NCBI GenBank assembly: GCA_035501495.1
Contig: DATJWB010000250.1
Span: forward strand, 1-64,000
Direction of reading: 5' to 3'
Length of the DNA: 64,000 nucleotides
DNA from: JAIQFL01 sp035501495
GTDB lineage: Bacteria; Acidobacteriota; Terriglobia; Bryobacterales; Bryobacteraceae
The notes under the pieces are model-generated. The model saw nothing but the letters and a program-made list of their open reading frames with translations. It made no database searches and was not told the origin of the DNA. The translations under genes were made by a program, and so were the position numbers. Positions 1 to 8,099 of this stretch are shown piece after piece. Numbering within the stretch: position 1 is the first letter of the stretch; the number at the start of each line of letters is the position of its first letter.

Positions 1-438
1 CATCTGGTATCGCCGCGCATTTTCGATCGATACGGCAAGCTTGGACCGAACCGCCAGCATGCCGTCAAGGTCACTCTCCGAGAAAGGGGTCTCCGCGCGC
101 CGATAGAGCGCCACCACGGCCGTCACGCGCCCTCGGCATTCCGCGGGAATAACCATGGCAATGTGCAGCCCTCCCACACAGCAGTTGAGCAGCGGGCGGC
201 GGTCGGAGGCAGCCACCCCTATCGGACCGTCCCCAAGATGCCCCTCGAGCGACGAGAGGGAGCGGAAATCCGGGCCCGAGACAAAAGCCAACGACATGTT
301 GCCCTCTTCTTCGACTATGTGGACCGAGATAGCCGCGTAGTCGACCAATCTCCCGAGCTGGCGGTCGAACTCGCCCAGCGTCTCGTCCAGATCGAGCGAA
401 CTCCCAAGAGAGCAGAAAAGCTGGGAGAAATCCTTCAC
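1..438 (-). CDS. GAF-domain protein, 3' part cut by the window edge
   Basis: An open frame of 146 codons runs from a GTG at 438 to the left edge without a stop. The upstream sequence has GAGGA three bases before the GTG. The translation (FSQLFCSLGSSLDLDETLGEFDRQL near the start, later FRSLSSLEGHLGDG and ending in AVSIENARRYQM) reads as a GAF sensor domain: a helical entry with DETL, a middle GDGPIG turn, and a final helix with ENARRYQM. In the FhlA/NifA class this layout is followed by a sigma54-interacting AAA+ domain, so the missing C-terminus could be one; that is inference. It is divergent from the sigma54 activator that starts at 514, with 75 bp between them, so the two may share a control region. 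Ligand unknown. Confidence 0.75.
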   Translation of the reverse strand, partial: MKDFSQLFCSLGSSLDLDETLGEFDRQLGRLVDYAAISVHIVEEEGNMSLAFVSGPDFRSLSSLEGHLGDGPIGVAASDRRPLLNCCVGGLHIAMVIPAECRGRVTAVVALYRRAETPFSESDLDGMLAVRSKLAVSIENARRYQM

Positions 439-513
439 ATTTCCTCTAATCGTCCGGATGCGGCGAATCTTTACACTCAAGCTGCCGCCCCCGCCTGCCG
501 ATGAGTATCGAAG

Positions 514-1500
514 GTGATACCGGACGACCAATATCCCAGCTTCCTCGGCGTGCCCGCCGTCATCGTCAGTCCGTCGATGCGGCACCTGATGGAGTTGGTG
601 GAACGCGTGGCACGCACGTCGGCCGCAGTGCTGATTGTGGGTGAAACCGGCAGCGGAAAGGAAATCGTGGCGCGCGCCATCCACCATTTCTCGCTGCGAT
701 CCTCCAAGCCTTGGGTCGACGTCAACTGCGGCGCCCTCCCCGACCAACTCATGGAGAGTGAACTCTTCGGCCACGAGCGCGGCGCTTTCAGCGGAGCCGA
801 TACCGCCAAGCCAGGGCTGTTCGAGTTAGCGCACCGCGGTACGCTCTTCCTCGACGAAGTGGCCGAACTCGAGCCGCGCATGCAGGTCAAACTCCTGCGG
901 GTCCTGGACGGGGCTCCTTATTTTCGCGTCGGGGGGCAAAAGAAGGTGGAAGTCGACGTTCGCATTCTGGCGGCCACCAATCGCGACTTGGTACAGGCGG
1001 TGCGAGCCGGCGGATTCCGCAGCGACTTGTATCATCGCCTCAACCAGTGCCAGATGCGAGTGCCTCCGCTGCGCGAACGCCCCGAGGATATCGTCCCTCT
1101 GGCCGAGCATTTTCTCCGGGCGCACAGCGAGCAGGCCATCTTTTCGAGCGAGGCCAAGGAAGCACTTCTCCGCCGCGACTGGCCGGGGAATGCGCGGGAA
1201 CTCCGCAACACTGTGATCAGCGCGCTGATCCACTCCCGCGGATACGAAATCCTTGCGTCCGACATCCGCGTGCCGGAGAACGGCGGAGGGCCGCCGAGCC
1301 GTGTGGCCGGTGCTTTACGGCTGGATGGGTTGGAGCGCGATGCCATCTTCGAAGCCTTGCAAAAGACCATGGGCCATCATACGCAGGCTGCCGCGCTGTT
1401 GGGCATCTCGCGCCGCACCCTCAGCCGCAAGCTGAAACTCTACGGCTGGCGCGCCGAATCGGACGACCTGGAGGAATATGAAACCACGTCACGGAGTTGA
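514..1500 (+). CDS. Sigma54-dependent transcriptional activator without a sensor domain
   Basis: This 328-residue protein is an AAA+ enhancer-binding protein that would use ATP to open sigma54 promoters. Walker A is GETGSGKE at residues 43-50 and Walker B is LFLDEV around 111-116. The sigma54 contact loop reads GAFSGA at 90-95 instead of the usual GAFTGA, a conservative Thr-to-Ser change. The C-terminus carries a Fis-type helix-turn-helix (HHTQAAALLGISRRTLSRKL, about residues 288-307). There is no N-terminal regulatory domain: the AAA+ module begins within about 20 residues of the start. Control may therefore come from a partner, perhaps the divergent GAF protein. GTG at 514 is the first possible start after an in-frame TGA at 502. 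The last 23 bases overlap the PilZ gene, suggesting co-expression. Confidence 0.92.
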   Translation: MIPDDQYPSFLGVPAVIVSPSMRHLMELVERVARTSAAVLIVGETGSGKEIVARAIHHFSLRSSKPWVDVNCGALPDQLMESELFGHERGAFSGADTAKPGLFELAHRGTLFLDEVAELEPRMQVKLLRVLDGAPYFRVGGQKKVEVDVRILAATNRDLVQAVRAGGFRSDLYHRLNQCQMRVPPLRERPEDIVPLAEHFLRAHSEQAIFSSEAKEALLRRDWPGNARELRNTVISALIHSRGYEILASDIRVPENGGGPPSRVAGALRLDGLERDAIFEALQKTMGHHTQAAALLGISRRTLSRKLKLYGWRAESDDLEEYETTSRS

Positions 1501-1768
1501 AAGGCGTTCCGAAGCTCGTGTCCCGGCAGGCGGGGCTGTCGTCCGTCTACGGAAGTCCAATACCCTGTCCGCTTCCTTCACTGGCCTGCTCGTCGATCTC
1601 GCCCGGCATGGATTCCGGGCCCGCCACAGTTGTCTGCTCCTGCGGTCCGGGGAACTCGTCGATTTCGAGTTCCCCGGCCAACAGGGGCTGGCCAGCACCG
1701 TCTGGACCCGGATCGTGGATGGCGAAGCGGAAACCGGTTTTCGCATCTTGAATGAATCTCCTCTCTAG
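1478..1768 (+). CDS. PilZ-domain protein (probable c-di-GMP receptor)
   Basis: A 96-residue single-domain protein. Its N-terminal half has the RxxxR c-di-GMP contact (R10, R14 within ERRSEAR). It also has a DxAxxG version of the usual DxSxxG motif (D40-L-A-R-H-G45), so one conserved Ser is replaced by Ala. The start at 1478 has an excellent ribosome site, GGAGGAAT directly before ATG. It overlaps the end of the sigma54 activator by 23 bases and meets the subtilase gene tail to tail with only 6 bp between stops. A PilZ receptor close to a GGDEF/HD-GYP enzyme (3579-6116) suggests local c-di-GMP signalling; that link is inference. Confidence 0.85.
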   Translation: MKPRHGVERRSEARVPAGGAVVRLRKSNTLSASFTGLLVDLARHGFRARHSCLLLRSGELVDFEFPGQQGLASTVWTRIVDGEAETGFRILNESPL

Positions 1769-1774
1769 ATCGCC

Positions 1775-3472
1775 TCAATTCTCGCCATTCAAGGCGACCT
1801 GAAGCGCATCCGGCTGCACGTTCCCCGAACCCCACACCAAGCTCTTTCCCCGGATCGCACGTGCCCCGTACAGAACCCCGTCCGCCGCCATGCTGGCATC
1901 CCCCCACACCGCGCTGCTCCCCCACACCACGCTGTCACCCCATTCGGCGATGCTTCCCCACACTACGCTGCTGCCCCAAACCACGCTCGTCGCCCAGGAG
2001 GCGGTCGATCCCCACACCACACTGCCACCGCTGACGAGATAGACTTTGCGGTTGACCTCGTCAAATGTGGCGGCGGGGGAATCTGCCATGCCCGCGGGAA
2101 TTTCGTCGCTGGCCAGTGCCCCATTGATGTCGAGATAGCCGGCGCCGACACTGAAAACGTCGTACTGGCTGGTGTAGGCAATTCCGCTAAGCGGGTCGAC
2201 GCTGACGGTGGTTATCGTGAGAAACTTGGAGGCGGTCTTCATGAGGACAGCCTTCACCTGATCCGCGTTGAGCTGCGGATTCTTCTGCAGCAACAGCGCC
2301 GCCACGGCGCTTACCATGGGGGCGGCCATGCTGGTGCCGCTTAATTGATAGTAGGCGCCCCCATTGGCTTGAGTATTTCCGTCGGTGCAGAATGCCATCG
2401 CCACGCGATTCTCCGGATGGAGGTTATCCAGGGTCGAACCGCTGTCACGCAACGAAATAATGCGATTGGCGGGCGCCACCAGGTCGGGCTTGGCGATGTG
2501 GTCGATCAGCGAGGGACCCTTGGAGCTGTAGCTGATGAGCTTGTCGTCGGCGCGGCTGACGGTTCCCACGGTATTCATCGCCCCCACGGTAATCGCAGCC
2601 GGGGTATTCCCGGGCGCGCTGATGGTCGCATATCCCGAGGTCGCGGCGCTGTTGTTTCGCCCGTCATTGCCGGCCGCCACCACGACCACAATACCTGCCC
2701 GCCAGGCCTGCTGAACGGCCTGGCAGAGAGGGTCCGAGACATAGGAGCCATAGACCGGCCGCCCGAGGGAGCGGTCGATAATCCGAATGTTGTACTGCGA
2801 GCGCAGCGCGATCGCGCGTTGAATCGCTGCGATCACTGCGCTGTCCGTGCCGGCGCCATTCTGATCGAGCACCCGTAGATTCACCAGATTGACCCCGGGA
2901 GCGACGCCGCACACCCAGTAGAAGGCAATTCCTGGCGGGGGACCTGTAAGCCGCCCGGCGATGATGCCGGCCGCGTGCGTTCCGTGCCCATAGCGGTCGC
3001 CGGTGCTTGGATCCCCGGGCACGAAACTCTCGTTGTAGACGATCCTGCCGAGTTCGGAGGCAGTGATACCGCTATCGACTACCGCCACGCCGATACCCGT
3101 CCCATCGAAGGAAACGGCCGGCTGTGGAGCGACGATGTTCAGAGCCCTCATCCACCCGTAGTCAGGTGGACCGGAAAAGGAGTCACTGTAAACCGCATGG
3201 TCCTGTGAGACGGACTCGACGCCAGGGTCGAAGGAGAGACTCTCCAGTTCGGCGGCGGGGATGCGGTAGACGCTCATCGACGCTGTCAGGCGGCGCAGGA
3301 TTAGCGCGCCTTTCTGCGAAAGCCTCTGATGGCTCTCTTCGGACTGACCCGCATGGAACTGAACGATGACATCGACCGTGGCTGTGCGGGGCAAGAACGG
3401 GTCTTTCAGGTCTTGGGCCAATTTGGACTGCCCGAAGCAGGTAGTGAAAAGCAGGATGATCGAAAGTCTCAT
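1775..3472 (-). CDS. Secreted S8 subtilisin-like protease with VWG-rich tail (copy 1)
   Basis: From ATG 3472 this is a 565-residue protein with a hydrophobic leader (MRLSIILLFTTCFGQS). A propeptide-like segment spans about 30-98. The S8 domain has catalytic Asp133 (VAVVDSGI), His163 (YGHGTHAAG) and Ser381 (SGTSMAAP), with oxyanion Asn269 (AAGND). The usual NLSLG of the substrate strand reads DRSLG here. The last 80 residues contain at least six VWG units (VVWGS, AVWGD, LVWGS) and end in VALNGEN. A longer GTG start at 3517 is possible but has no better ribosome site. It is a paralogue of the protease at 6214-7902, and two palindromes lie upstream at 3546-3558 and 3622-3638. Likely secreted and self-processed; substrate unknown. 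Confidence 0.93.
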   Translation of the reverse strand: MRLSIILLFTTCFGQSKLAQDLKDPFLPRTATVDVIVQFHAGQSEESHQRLSQKGALILRRLTASMSVYRIPAAELESLSFDPGVESVSQDHAVYSDSFSGPPDYGWMRALNIVAPQPAVSFDGTGIGVAVVDSGITASELGRIVYNESFVPGDPSTGDRYGHGTHAAGIIAGRLTGPPPGIAFYWVCGVAPGVNLVNLRVLDQNGAGTDSAVIAAIQRAIALRSQYNIRIIDRSLGRPVYGSYVSDPLCQAVQQAWRAGIVVVVAAGNDGRNNSAATSGYATISAPGNTPAAITVGAMNTVGTVSRADDKLISYSSKGPSLIDHIAKPDLVAPANRIISLRDSGSTLDNLHPENRVAMAFCTDGNTQANGGAYYQLSGTSMAAPMVSAVAALLLQKNPQLNADQVKAVLMKTASKFLTITTVSVDPLSGIAYTSQYDVFSVGAGYLDINGALASDEIPAGMADSPAATFDEVNRKVYLVSGGSVVWGSTASWATSVVWGSSVVWGSIAEWGDSVVWGSSAVWGDASMAADGVLYGARAIRGKSLVWGSGNVQPDALQVALNGEN

Positions 3473-3545
3473 TGCAGCGTGCGGAAGTGCACGTCTTCTT
3501 CCACAGTCGCGGTTCACAGATCAGGCAATTAACCATCGGGGGAGT

Positions 3546-3558
3546 GGACAGGTTGTCC
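3546..3558. promoter_or_regulatory. Palindrome GGACAGGTTGTCC upstream of subtilase 1
   Basis: Perfect 5-bp arms with a 3-base spacer, centred 80 bp upstream of the subtilase ATG at 3472. The same 13-mer occurs at 8005-8017 before the paralogous subtilase. Operator function is inferred from this repetition and from the shared 78-bp pair spacing. Confidence 0.6.
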
Positions 3559-3578
3559 GCGGTTCTGGCTGGAGGTCT

Positions 3579-6116
3579 CTAACTGGCCGCATGGGAAGGA
3601 GTTGCGGGATGCCCGTGCGAAGGGGACAGAATGTCCCCATCCCGGGCGCGCTCCAGGGCAGCGGCCATGCAGTTCAAATTGCGGGCGGCGCCGAGTTCCT
3701 GGTGGTGCTGTCGCTTGATCTCGTACATTCGCTCATCCGCCTTCGCCAGCAATTCCTCGGCCTGCTTACCATCGTCCGGATAGAAGGCCGCCCCCACACT
3801 CATCCGTAGAGAGTCTGCGCCGCACACTTCTAATCCGATAGCAGAGATCAAGTCGCTCAATTCCTGGATGCGGCTTTTCACGAAGTCGGGTTCGGCATGG
3901 GGCAGCAAGAACACGAACTCATCGCCGCCCATTCTGGCCACGTAATCCGTCCGGCGCGTGGATTCGCGCAGCATCTCCGCCGTTCGGACGAGCACCCGGT
4001 TGCCGGTCGCGTGACCATACTGGTCGTTGATCTGTTTGAACCCGTCCATGTCGGCCACCAGCACCGCCAGGCGAGAGCAGCGCCGCTGCGCTTCGTCCAC
4101 TTGGAACGCCAGGTGCTCAAATAAGGACCGCACGTTCGGCAAGCCGGTGAGTCCGTCGGTCGTAGCGTTCTCTTCCGCGTCGACGAATCGCAAGGCGTTC
4201 TCGATCGTCAGCCCTGCTTTGGTGCTCACCGCCAGCAGCATCCGTAAATGATCTCTGGTGAACGCCGCATCCTTCCGGTGATACAGAGTCAACGCACCGA
4301 TCACCCCTTGAAGTCCCGGCAGCGGAACCGAGAGAGCCGACCGGTGCACGCTGAACTTGGTGGGATCGTTCAGATATCCTGGTTCGACCGAAGGGTTGCC
4401 ATTGACGATCGGCTTGTTGTTCTGCGCCACCCACCCGGAGATGCCGTCCCCCAGAGGAATGGCCAGGGAAGAGAACAAAGCGGCATCTTCCCCGCTTGCG
4501 TAGCGCGTACCCAACCGCCGGCCTTCACTGGTGTAGATCGCGATGGCGTGGTACGGAATGACGGACAGCAGCCGCGAGGCCAGCAGCGTCAGGGTCTCGT
4601 CCACGCGGAGCGAATTGCCGAGCTCATTGGTGAGTTCGAGGAGCGTTTGAAACTCCTGCCGCGCGGCGGCAATCTGGCCTACAAAGCCCGACTTGACGGG
4701 CGCGGGTTCTGTTGCGGTAGACAATTCCAGGCCGGCGGCCGGCTCGCCCCTCTCGACGCGGACTCCGCTTGAGACGCGCGCGTGCGAGGCGCTTTTCTTC
4801 CGGGCCAGTTGCTCGATCTCCCCGCATCGCCGTTCGAGGACCGCCACAACGCGCGGATCGAAACTGGAACCGCTCTGGGCGGAGACCTGCCGCATGGCTT
4901 CGTCGATCGGAAGAGCACGCCGGTATTGCCGGTCCGAGGCCAGCGCATCCAGGCAATCGACGGCGGAAACGATGCGCGCGCCGAGCGGTATCTCCTCGCC
5001 TTTCAGTCCGTAAGGGTATCCCGAGCCGTCCCATTTTTCGTGGTGAGCCCGCACAATCGGCACCACCGGGTAGGGAAACTGCACGCTGTCCAGAATCTCG
5101 GCGCCGACAATCGGGTGCACCTTCATTTTTTCGAATTCTTCCGGTGTCAGTTTCCCCGGTTTGGAGATGATGTACTCCGGCACCGCCAGCTTTCCGATAT
5201 CGTGCAGAAGCGCCGCCGCTTCAAGCGCCTGCCGCTCCTCGGCCGAAACCCCAAGCTCACGCGCTAACTCGCGGACATAGACCTGCACTCGGCAAAGATG
5301 ATCGTGGGTAGTGCCGTCGCGAGCATCGATGGCCAGGGCCAGCGCCTGAATGGTCCGCAAATGGAGATCGGCCATCTCGCCAACGTGGCGCTTCTCCTCT
5401 TCCAGCCGTCCCAGGTACAGGCGATAGGAGTGGTAAAGCAGGTAGACGGTCGGGAAGACCAGGACGGAGGTCTGCCACCCCAACGACTGATCCCAGAAAT
5501 ACAGTACCCCGGCGACCGAGCCGCCCACCAGGTAATGGGGCGCGGTCCAAAAGAAGTTGTCGCGCCAGAGGCCGGGCAGGCTCTTACCTTCGGTTAGCGC
5601 GACGATTACCGCGACACTGCCCGAATTGGAAAGGAAGTAGGCTACGGACGCCCAGAACAGGCGAAAGGGAATGCTGTCCGATAGCAGCGACGAGCGGTAC
5701 ACCTCATACGTCAACCCACTGCAGAGAGTCATGCTGGCGGCCGTAAAGGCGATTTGAATGGCTCGCGGCCGCTTGCGGGCCGACCAGAACAACTGCGCAA
5801 TCCCGCTGATGACGCCGATGGCCATCGTTTCCGGCAGCGAGAGCTCGGTGGCGGCAGTCAGGATGAAGATGTAGTTGACCGAAAGTGTGCCGGTGAGGCC
5901 CGGCAGCCAGACCTTCATGTTCGAGCACAGCACGCCGCACACCAGCAGGAACCCGAAATGGCCCAGACCCGAGGGGCGCCACCCGTGAAATCCAACCAAC
6001 CCCACGATCGACGCCGTGATCGTGAGGCTGGCGATGTAGAACTTGGCCGCCCAAGGCAGATGACCGATGTCCTTTTTTTCCACACTCACACCGAGAGCTC
6101 TACCGATCGGCCACAT
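3579..6116 (-). CDS. Membrane c-di-GMP enzyme: MASE-like region, HD-GYP, GAF, GGDEF
   Basis: From ATG 6116 (845 residues; a longer in-frame start would overlap the upstream protease gene). Residues 20-235 hold about seven hydrophobic segments of a MASE-like membrane sensor. The HD-GYP phosphodiesterase domain (about 250-430) has HDIGK at 305-309 and HHEKWDGSGYP at 358-368. A GAF domain follows at about 500-645. The GGDEF cyclase domain has an intact active site (GGDEF 730-734) and an RxxD inhibitory site at 721-724, exactly five residues before it. Both opposing activities therefore look intact. GGDEF after HD-GYP reverses the more usual order. The last 20 codons overlap a perfect palindrome (3622-3638). 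It lies between twin subtilases on the same strand with gaps of about 100 bp. Confidence 0.93.
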   Translation of the reverse strand: MWPIGRALGVSVEKKDIGHLPWAAKFYIASLTITASIVGLVGFHGWRPSGLGHFGFLLVCGVLCSNMKVWLPGLTGTLSVNYIFILTAATELSLPETMAIGVISGIAQLFWSARKRPRAIQIAFTAASMTLCSGLTYEVYRSSLLSDSIPFRLFWASVAYFLSNSGSVAVIVALTEGKSLPGLWRDNFFWTAPHYLVGGSVAGVLYFWDQSLGWQTSVLVFPTVYLLYHSYRLYLGRLEEEKRHVGEMADLHLRTIQALALAIDARDGTTHDHLCRVQVYVRELARELGVSAEERQALEAAALLHDIGKLAVPEYIISKPGKLTPEEFEKMKVHPIVGAEILDSVQFPYPVVPIVRAHHEKWDGSGYPYGLKGEEIPLGARIVSAVDCLDALASDRQYRRALPIDEAMRQVSAQSGSSFDPRVVAVLERRCGEIEQLARKKSASHARVSSGVRVERGEPAAGLELSTATEPAPVKSGFVGQIAAARQEFQTLLELTNELGNSLRVDETLTLLASRLLSVIPYHAIAIYTSEGRRLGTRYASGEDAALFSSLAIPLGDGISGWVAQNNKPIVNGNPSVEPGYLNDPTKFSVHRSALSVPLPGLQGVIGALTLYHRKDAAFTRDHLRMLLAVSTKAGLTIENALRFVDAEENATTDGLTGLPNVRSLFEHLAFQVDEAQRRCSRLAVLVADMDGFKQINDQYGHATGNRVLVRTAEMLRESTRRTDYVARMGGDEFVFLLPHAEPDFVKSRIQELSDLISAIGLEVCGADSLRMSVGAAFYPDDGKQAEELLAKADERMYEIKRQHHQELGAARNLNCMAAALERARDGDILSPSHGHPATPSHAAS
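3622..3638. promoter_or_regulatory. Palindrome GGGGACAGAATGTCCCC in the 3' end of the GGDEF gene
   Basis: Perfect 7-bp arms around a 3-base spacer. It lies inside the last codons of the HD-GYP/GGDEF gene and 78 bp (centre to centre) upstream of the palindrome at 3546-3558. It would be the distal member of the pair before subtilase 1. Confidence 0.55.
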
Positions 6117-6142
6117 CAGAACTCTCGTCGCAAAAGGAGAAT

Positions 6143-6191
6143 CGGCGTGCCGAAGGTTCACTTCCCTTTCAGTTCCCTTATCGGCACGCCG
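6143..6191. repeat. Inverted repeat between subtilase 2 and the GGDEF gene
   Basis: CGGCGTGCCGA at 6143-6153 pairs with TCGGCACGCCG at 6181-6191 over 11 bp. Each arm is itself nearly self-complementary (CGGC-GT-GCCG), so it can form either one long or two short hairpins, as REP-like elements do. It sits in the 97-bp gap after the subtilase stop at 6214 and could end or process the transcript. There is no T-run typical of an intrinsic terminator. Confidence 0.5.
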
Positions 6192-6213
6192 GGAGGAACG
6201 GTGAGGATCGGGC

Positions 6214-7902
6214 TTAATTCTCGCCGTAGATGGCCACCTTGACGGTTTCGCCGGAGGGAGTGCTGTCACCCCACACGATATTGTCGCCCCAAACGATGTT
6301 GAATCCAGCCACCGTCGCATCCCCCCACACGATGTTGTCGCCCCACACGATGTTGTTCCCCAGCAGTACCTGCGTACCCCAAACCGTGCTCAGGGCCAGA
6401 CTCGCGTCGCCCCAAACCACGTTGCTGCCATTGGTCAGTACCACCTTCTGGAGAGAGCTGTTGTATTGCACGGTGGGGGAAACCGCCGTCTTGGTCGTCG
6501 AGATCGAATCGAAGTTGTTGAGTGCCGCCCAGACATCCAGATATCCGGCGCCGACCGTGAAAAGGTCATCCTGCACCGTGTATATCGTGCCCGTCACCGG
6601 ATCCGTGGACACGCTGGACACGGGAAACGACTTGCTGGCAGTCTTCATCAGCTTCGCTTTGATCTGGTCTGGCGTCAGAAGCGGATTCTGCTGGAGCAGC
6701 AGGGCTGCGGCGCCCGAAACCATCGGAGCCGCCATACTGGTCCCACTCATCTCGAAATAATAGGTGGAAGGCTGCGACGGACCATTTACGACGTAGTAGC
6801 TCAAGGGCACCATATTGCCGGGATACGTATTCGTCAGCGCGAGTCCAGCGGGTAGAGATGACATGATTTTATTCCCCGGCGCCACCAGGTCCGGCTTGAC
6901 CACGTGATCGAACAACGTCGGCCCCTTCGAACTGTAGCTGGTCATCTGGTCGTCGGCCCGCGACAGCGTCTTCATGTCTTTCATAGCTCCGACCGTGATG
7001 ACGTAGGGGTCGTTTCCAGGAGAAGTAATCGTGCCATAGCCGTTGGTGCCTTTGGTATTGTTGCGGCCTTCATTCCCCGCGGCGACCACCACAACCATGC
7101 CGGCCTTCCACGCCTGCTCGACAGCCTGGCATAAAGGATCCTGATGATAGCTTTCCATCACAGGACGCCCCAGCGACAGGTTGATGATCCGGATGTTGTA
7201 CGTGGACCTCAAACTGATCGCGCGCTGAATCGCCGCGATCACCATGCTGTCGGTCCCCAATCCGTTGCGGTCGAGCACCTTGAGGTTCACAAACTTCACC
7301 ATCGGTGCGATCCCCAAAAAGGTGTGCCGGTACATCGGCCCGCTCGACATGGAAGCGTCGCCTCCCAGAATCCCGGACACGTGCGTCCCGTGGCCGTAGC
7401 GGTCGAAATAGTCGTTTCCTTCCGACAGGTTGAAGCTCTCGGCATATACCACTCGGCTCTGCCCGCTGCCGGTCTGGAGATCGGGATGTGAATCCATGAT
7501 CCCGCTGTCGATCACCGCTACGGTCACACCGCTGCCGTTAAAGCCATACTTCATAGCGATATTGGCATTGATGGCAGGTTCGGCGTAGTCGAGCGTGCCC
7601 TTCACCTCGCGGTCGGGGGTTATGTATTCGACATCGGGATCGTTCGCCAGTCCTTTGAGCGCTTCCGCATTCACCCTGTAGGCTGCCGCGTTGAGGAACT
7701 CCAGGTCACGGCTGAGTTTGCCTCCTCGCTGCTCCACCGCCTTATGATGCCGAAGCTGGGGGCGGATCTTGTAGCGCACGATGACATCGCGGTTCTGATC
7801 GGCGGCAAGGTTCGCCAGGTCGGGGGCGAGTTTGACAGCCGGCCAGCCAGGAGTCGTCGTAAGCGCCAGGAGGAGGATAATTCGCGTTTTCATGGGTACC
7901 AT
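6214..7902 (-). CDS. Secreted S8 subtilisin-like protease with VWGD-rich tail (copy 2)
   Basis: A 562-residue paralogue of the protease at 1775-3472. It has a hydrophobic leader (RIILLLALTTTPGWPA), an inhibitor-like propeptide (about 28-100), and an S8 domain with Asp132 (VAVIDSGI), His171 (YGHGTHVSG), Asn277 (AAGNEG) and Ser389 (SGTSMAAP). The tail again has about six VWG units (NIVWGDNIVWGD twice, VVWGD, TVWGT) and ends in VAIYGEN, matching the other copy's VALNGEN. ATG 7902 has AAGG four bases upstream; ATG 7893 is an alternative. The C-terminal residues of both copies are conserved, so the tail is not random extension. Two palindromes lie upstream at 8005-8017 and 8082-8096. Confidence 0.93.
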   Translation of the reverse strand: MVPMKTRIILLLALTTTPGWPAVKLAPDLANLAADQNRDVIVRYKIRPQLRHHKAVEQRGGKLSRDLEFLNAAAYRVNAEALKGLANDPDVEYITPDREVKGTLDYAEPAINANIAMKYGFNGSGVTVAVIDSGIMDSHPDLQTGSGQSRVVYAESFNLSEGNDYFDRYGHGTHVSGILGGDASMSSGPMYRHTFLGIAPMVKFVNLKVLDRNGLGTDSMVIAAIQRAISLRSTYNIRIINLSLGRPVMESYHQDPLCQAVEQAWKAGMVVVVAAGNEGRNNTKGTNGYGTITSPGNDPYVITVGAMKDMKTLSRADDQMTSYSSKGPTLFDHVVKPDLVAPGNKIMSSLPAGLALTNTYPGNMVPLSYYVVNGPSQPSTYYFEMSGTSMAAPMVSGAAALLLQQNPLLTPDQIKAKLMKTASKSFPVSSVSTDPVTGTIYTVQDDLFTVGAGYLDVWAALNNFDSISTTKTAVSPTVQYNSSLQKVVLTNGSNVVWGDASLALSTVWGTQVLLGNNIVWGDNIVWGDATVAGFNIVWGDNIVWGDSTPSGETVKVAIYGEN

Positions 7903-8004
7903 TGACCTTGCACCTGGAAATGCAGGCTCGATACCATTCGCCTTCTCACTCCTAATTCATTGAAATTGAGCAGCTTACCAGAACCATGAGATCCCGCCGC
8001 GTTG

Positions 8005-8017
8005 GGACAGGTTGTCC
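8005..8017. promoter_or_regulatory. Palindrome GGACAGGTTGTCC upstream of subtilase 2
   Basis: The same 13-mer as at 3546-3558, centred 109 bp upstream of the subtilase start at 7902. The flanks differ between the two sites, so the palindrome itself is what is conserved. Confidence 0.6.
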
Positions 8018-8081
8018 ACAATTCAGACGGCGCGATCCTAAATGTCTGATTCCCGGAGATATCCATTCGTGGGCACATAGT

Positions 8082-8096
8082 GGGACAAGTTGTCCC
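8082..8096. promoter_or_regulatory. Palindrome GGGACAAGTTGTCCC, distal site before subtilase 2
   Basis: Perfect 6-bp arms with a 3-base spacer, centred 78 bp from the palindrome at 8005-8017. The pair before subtilase 1 has the same spacing. The 65-bp spacers between palindromes match at only about a third of positions. Confidence 0.55.
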
Positions 8097-8099
8097 TGT

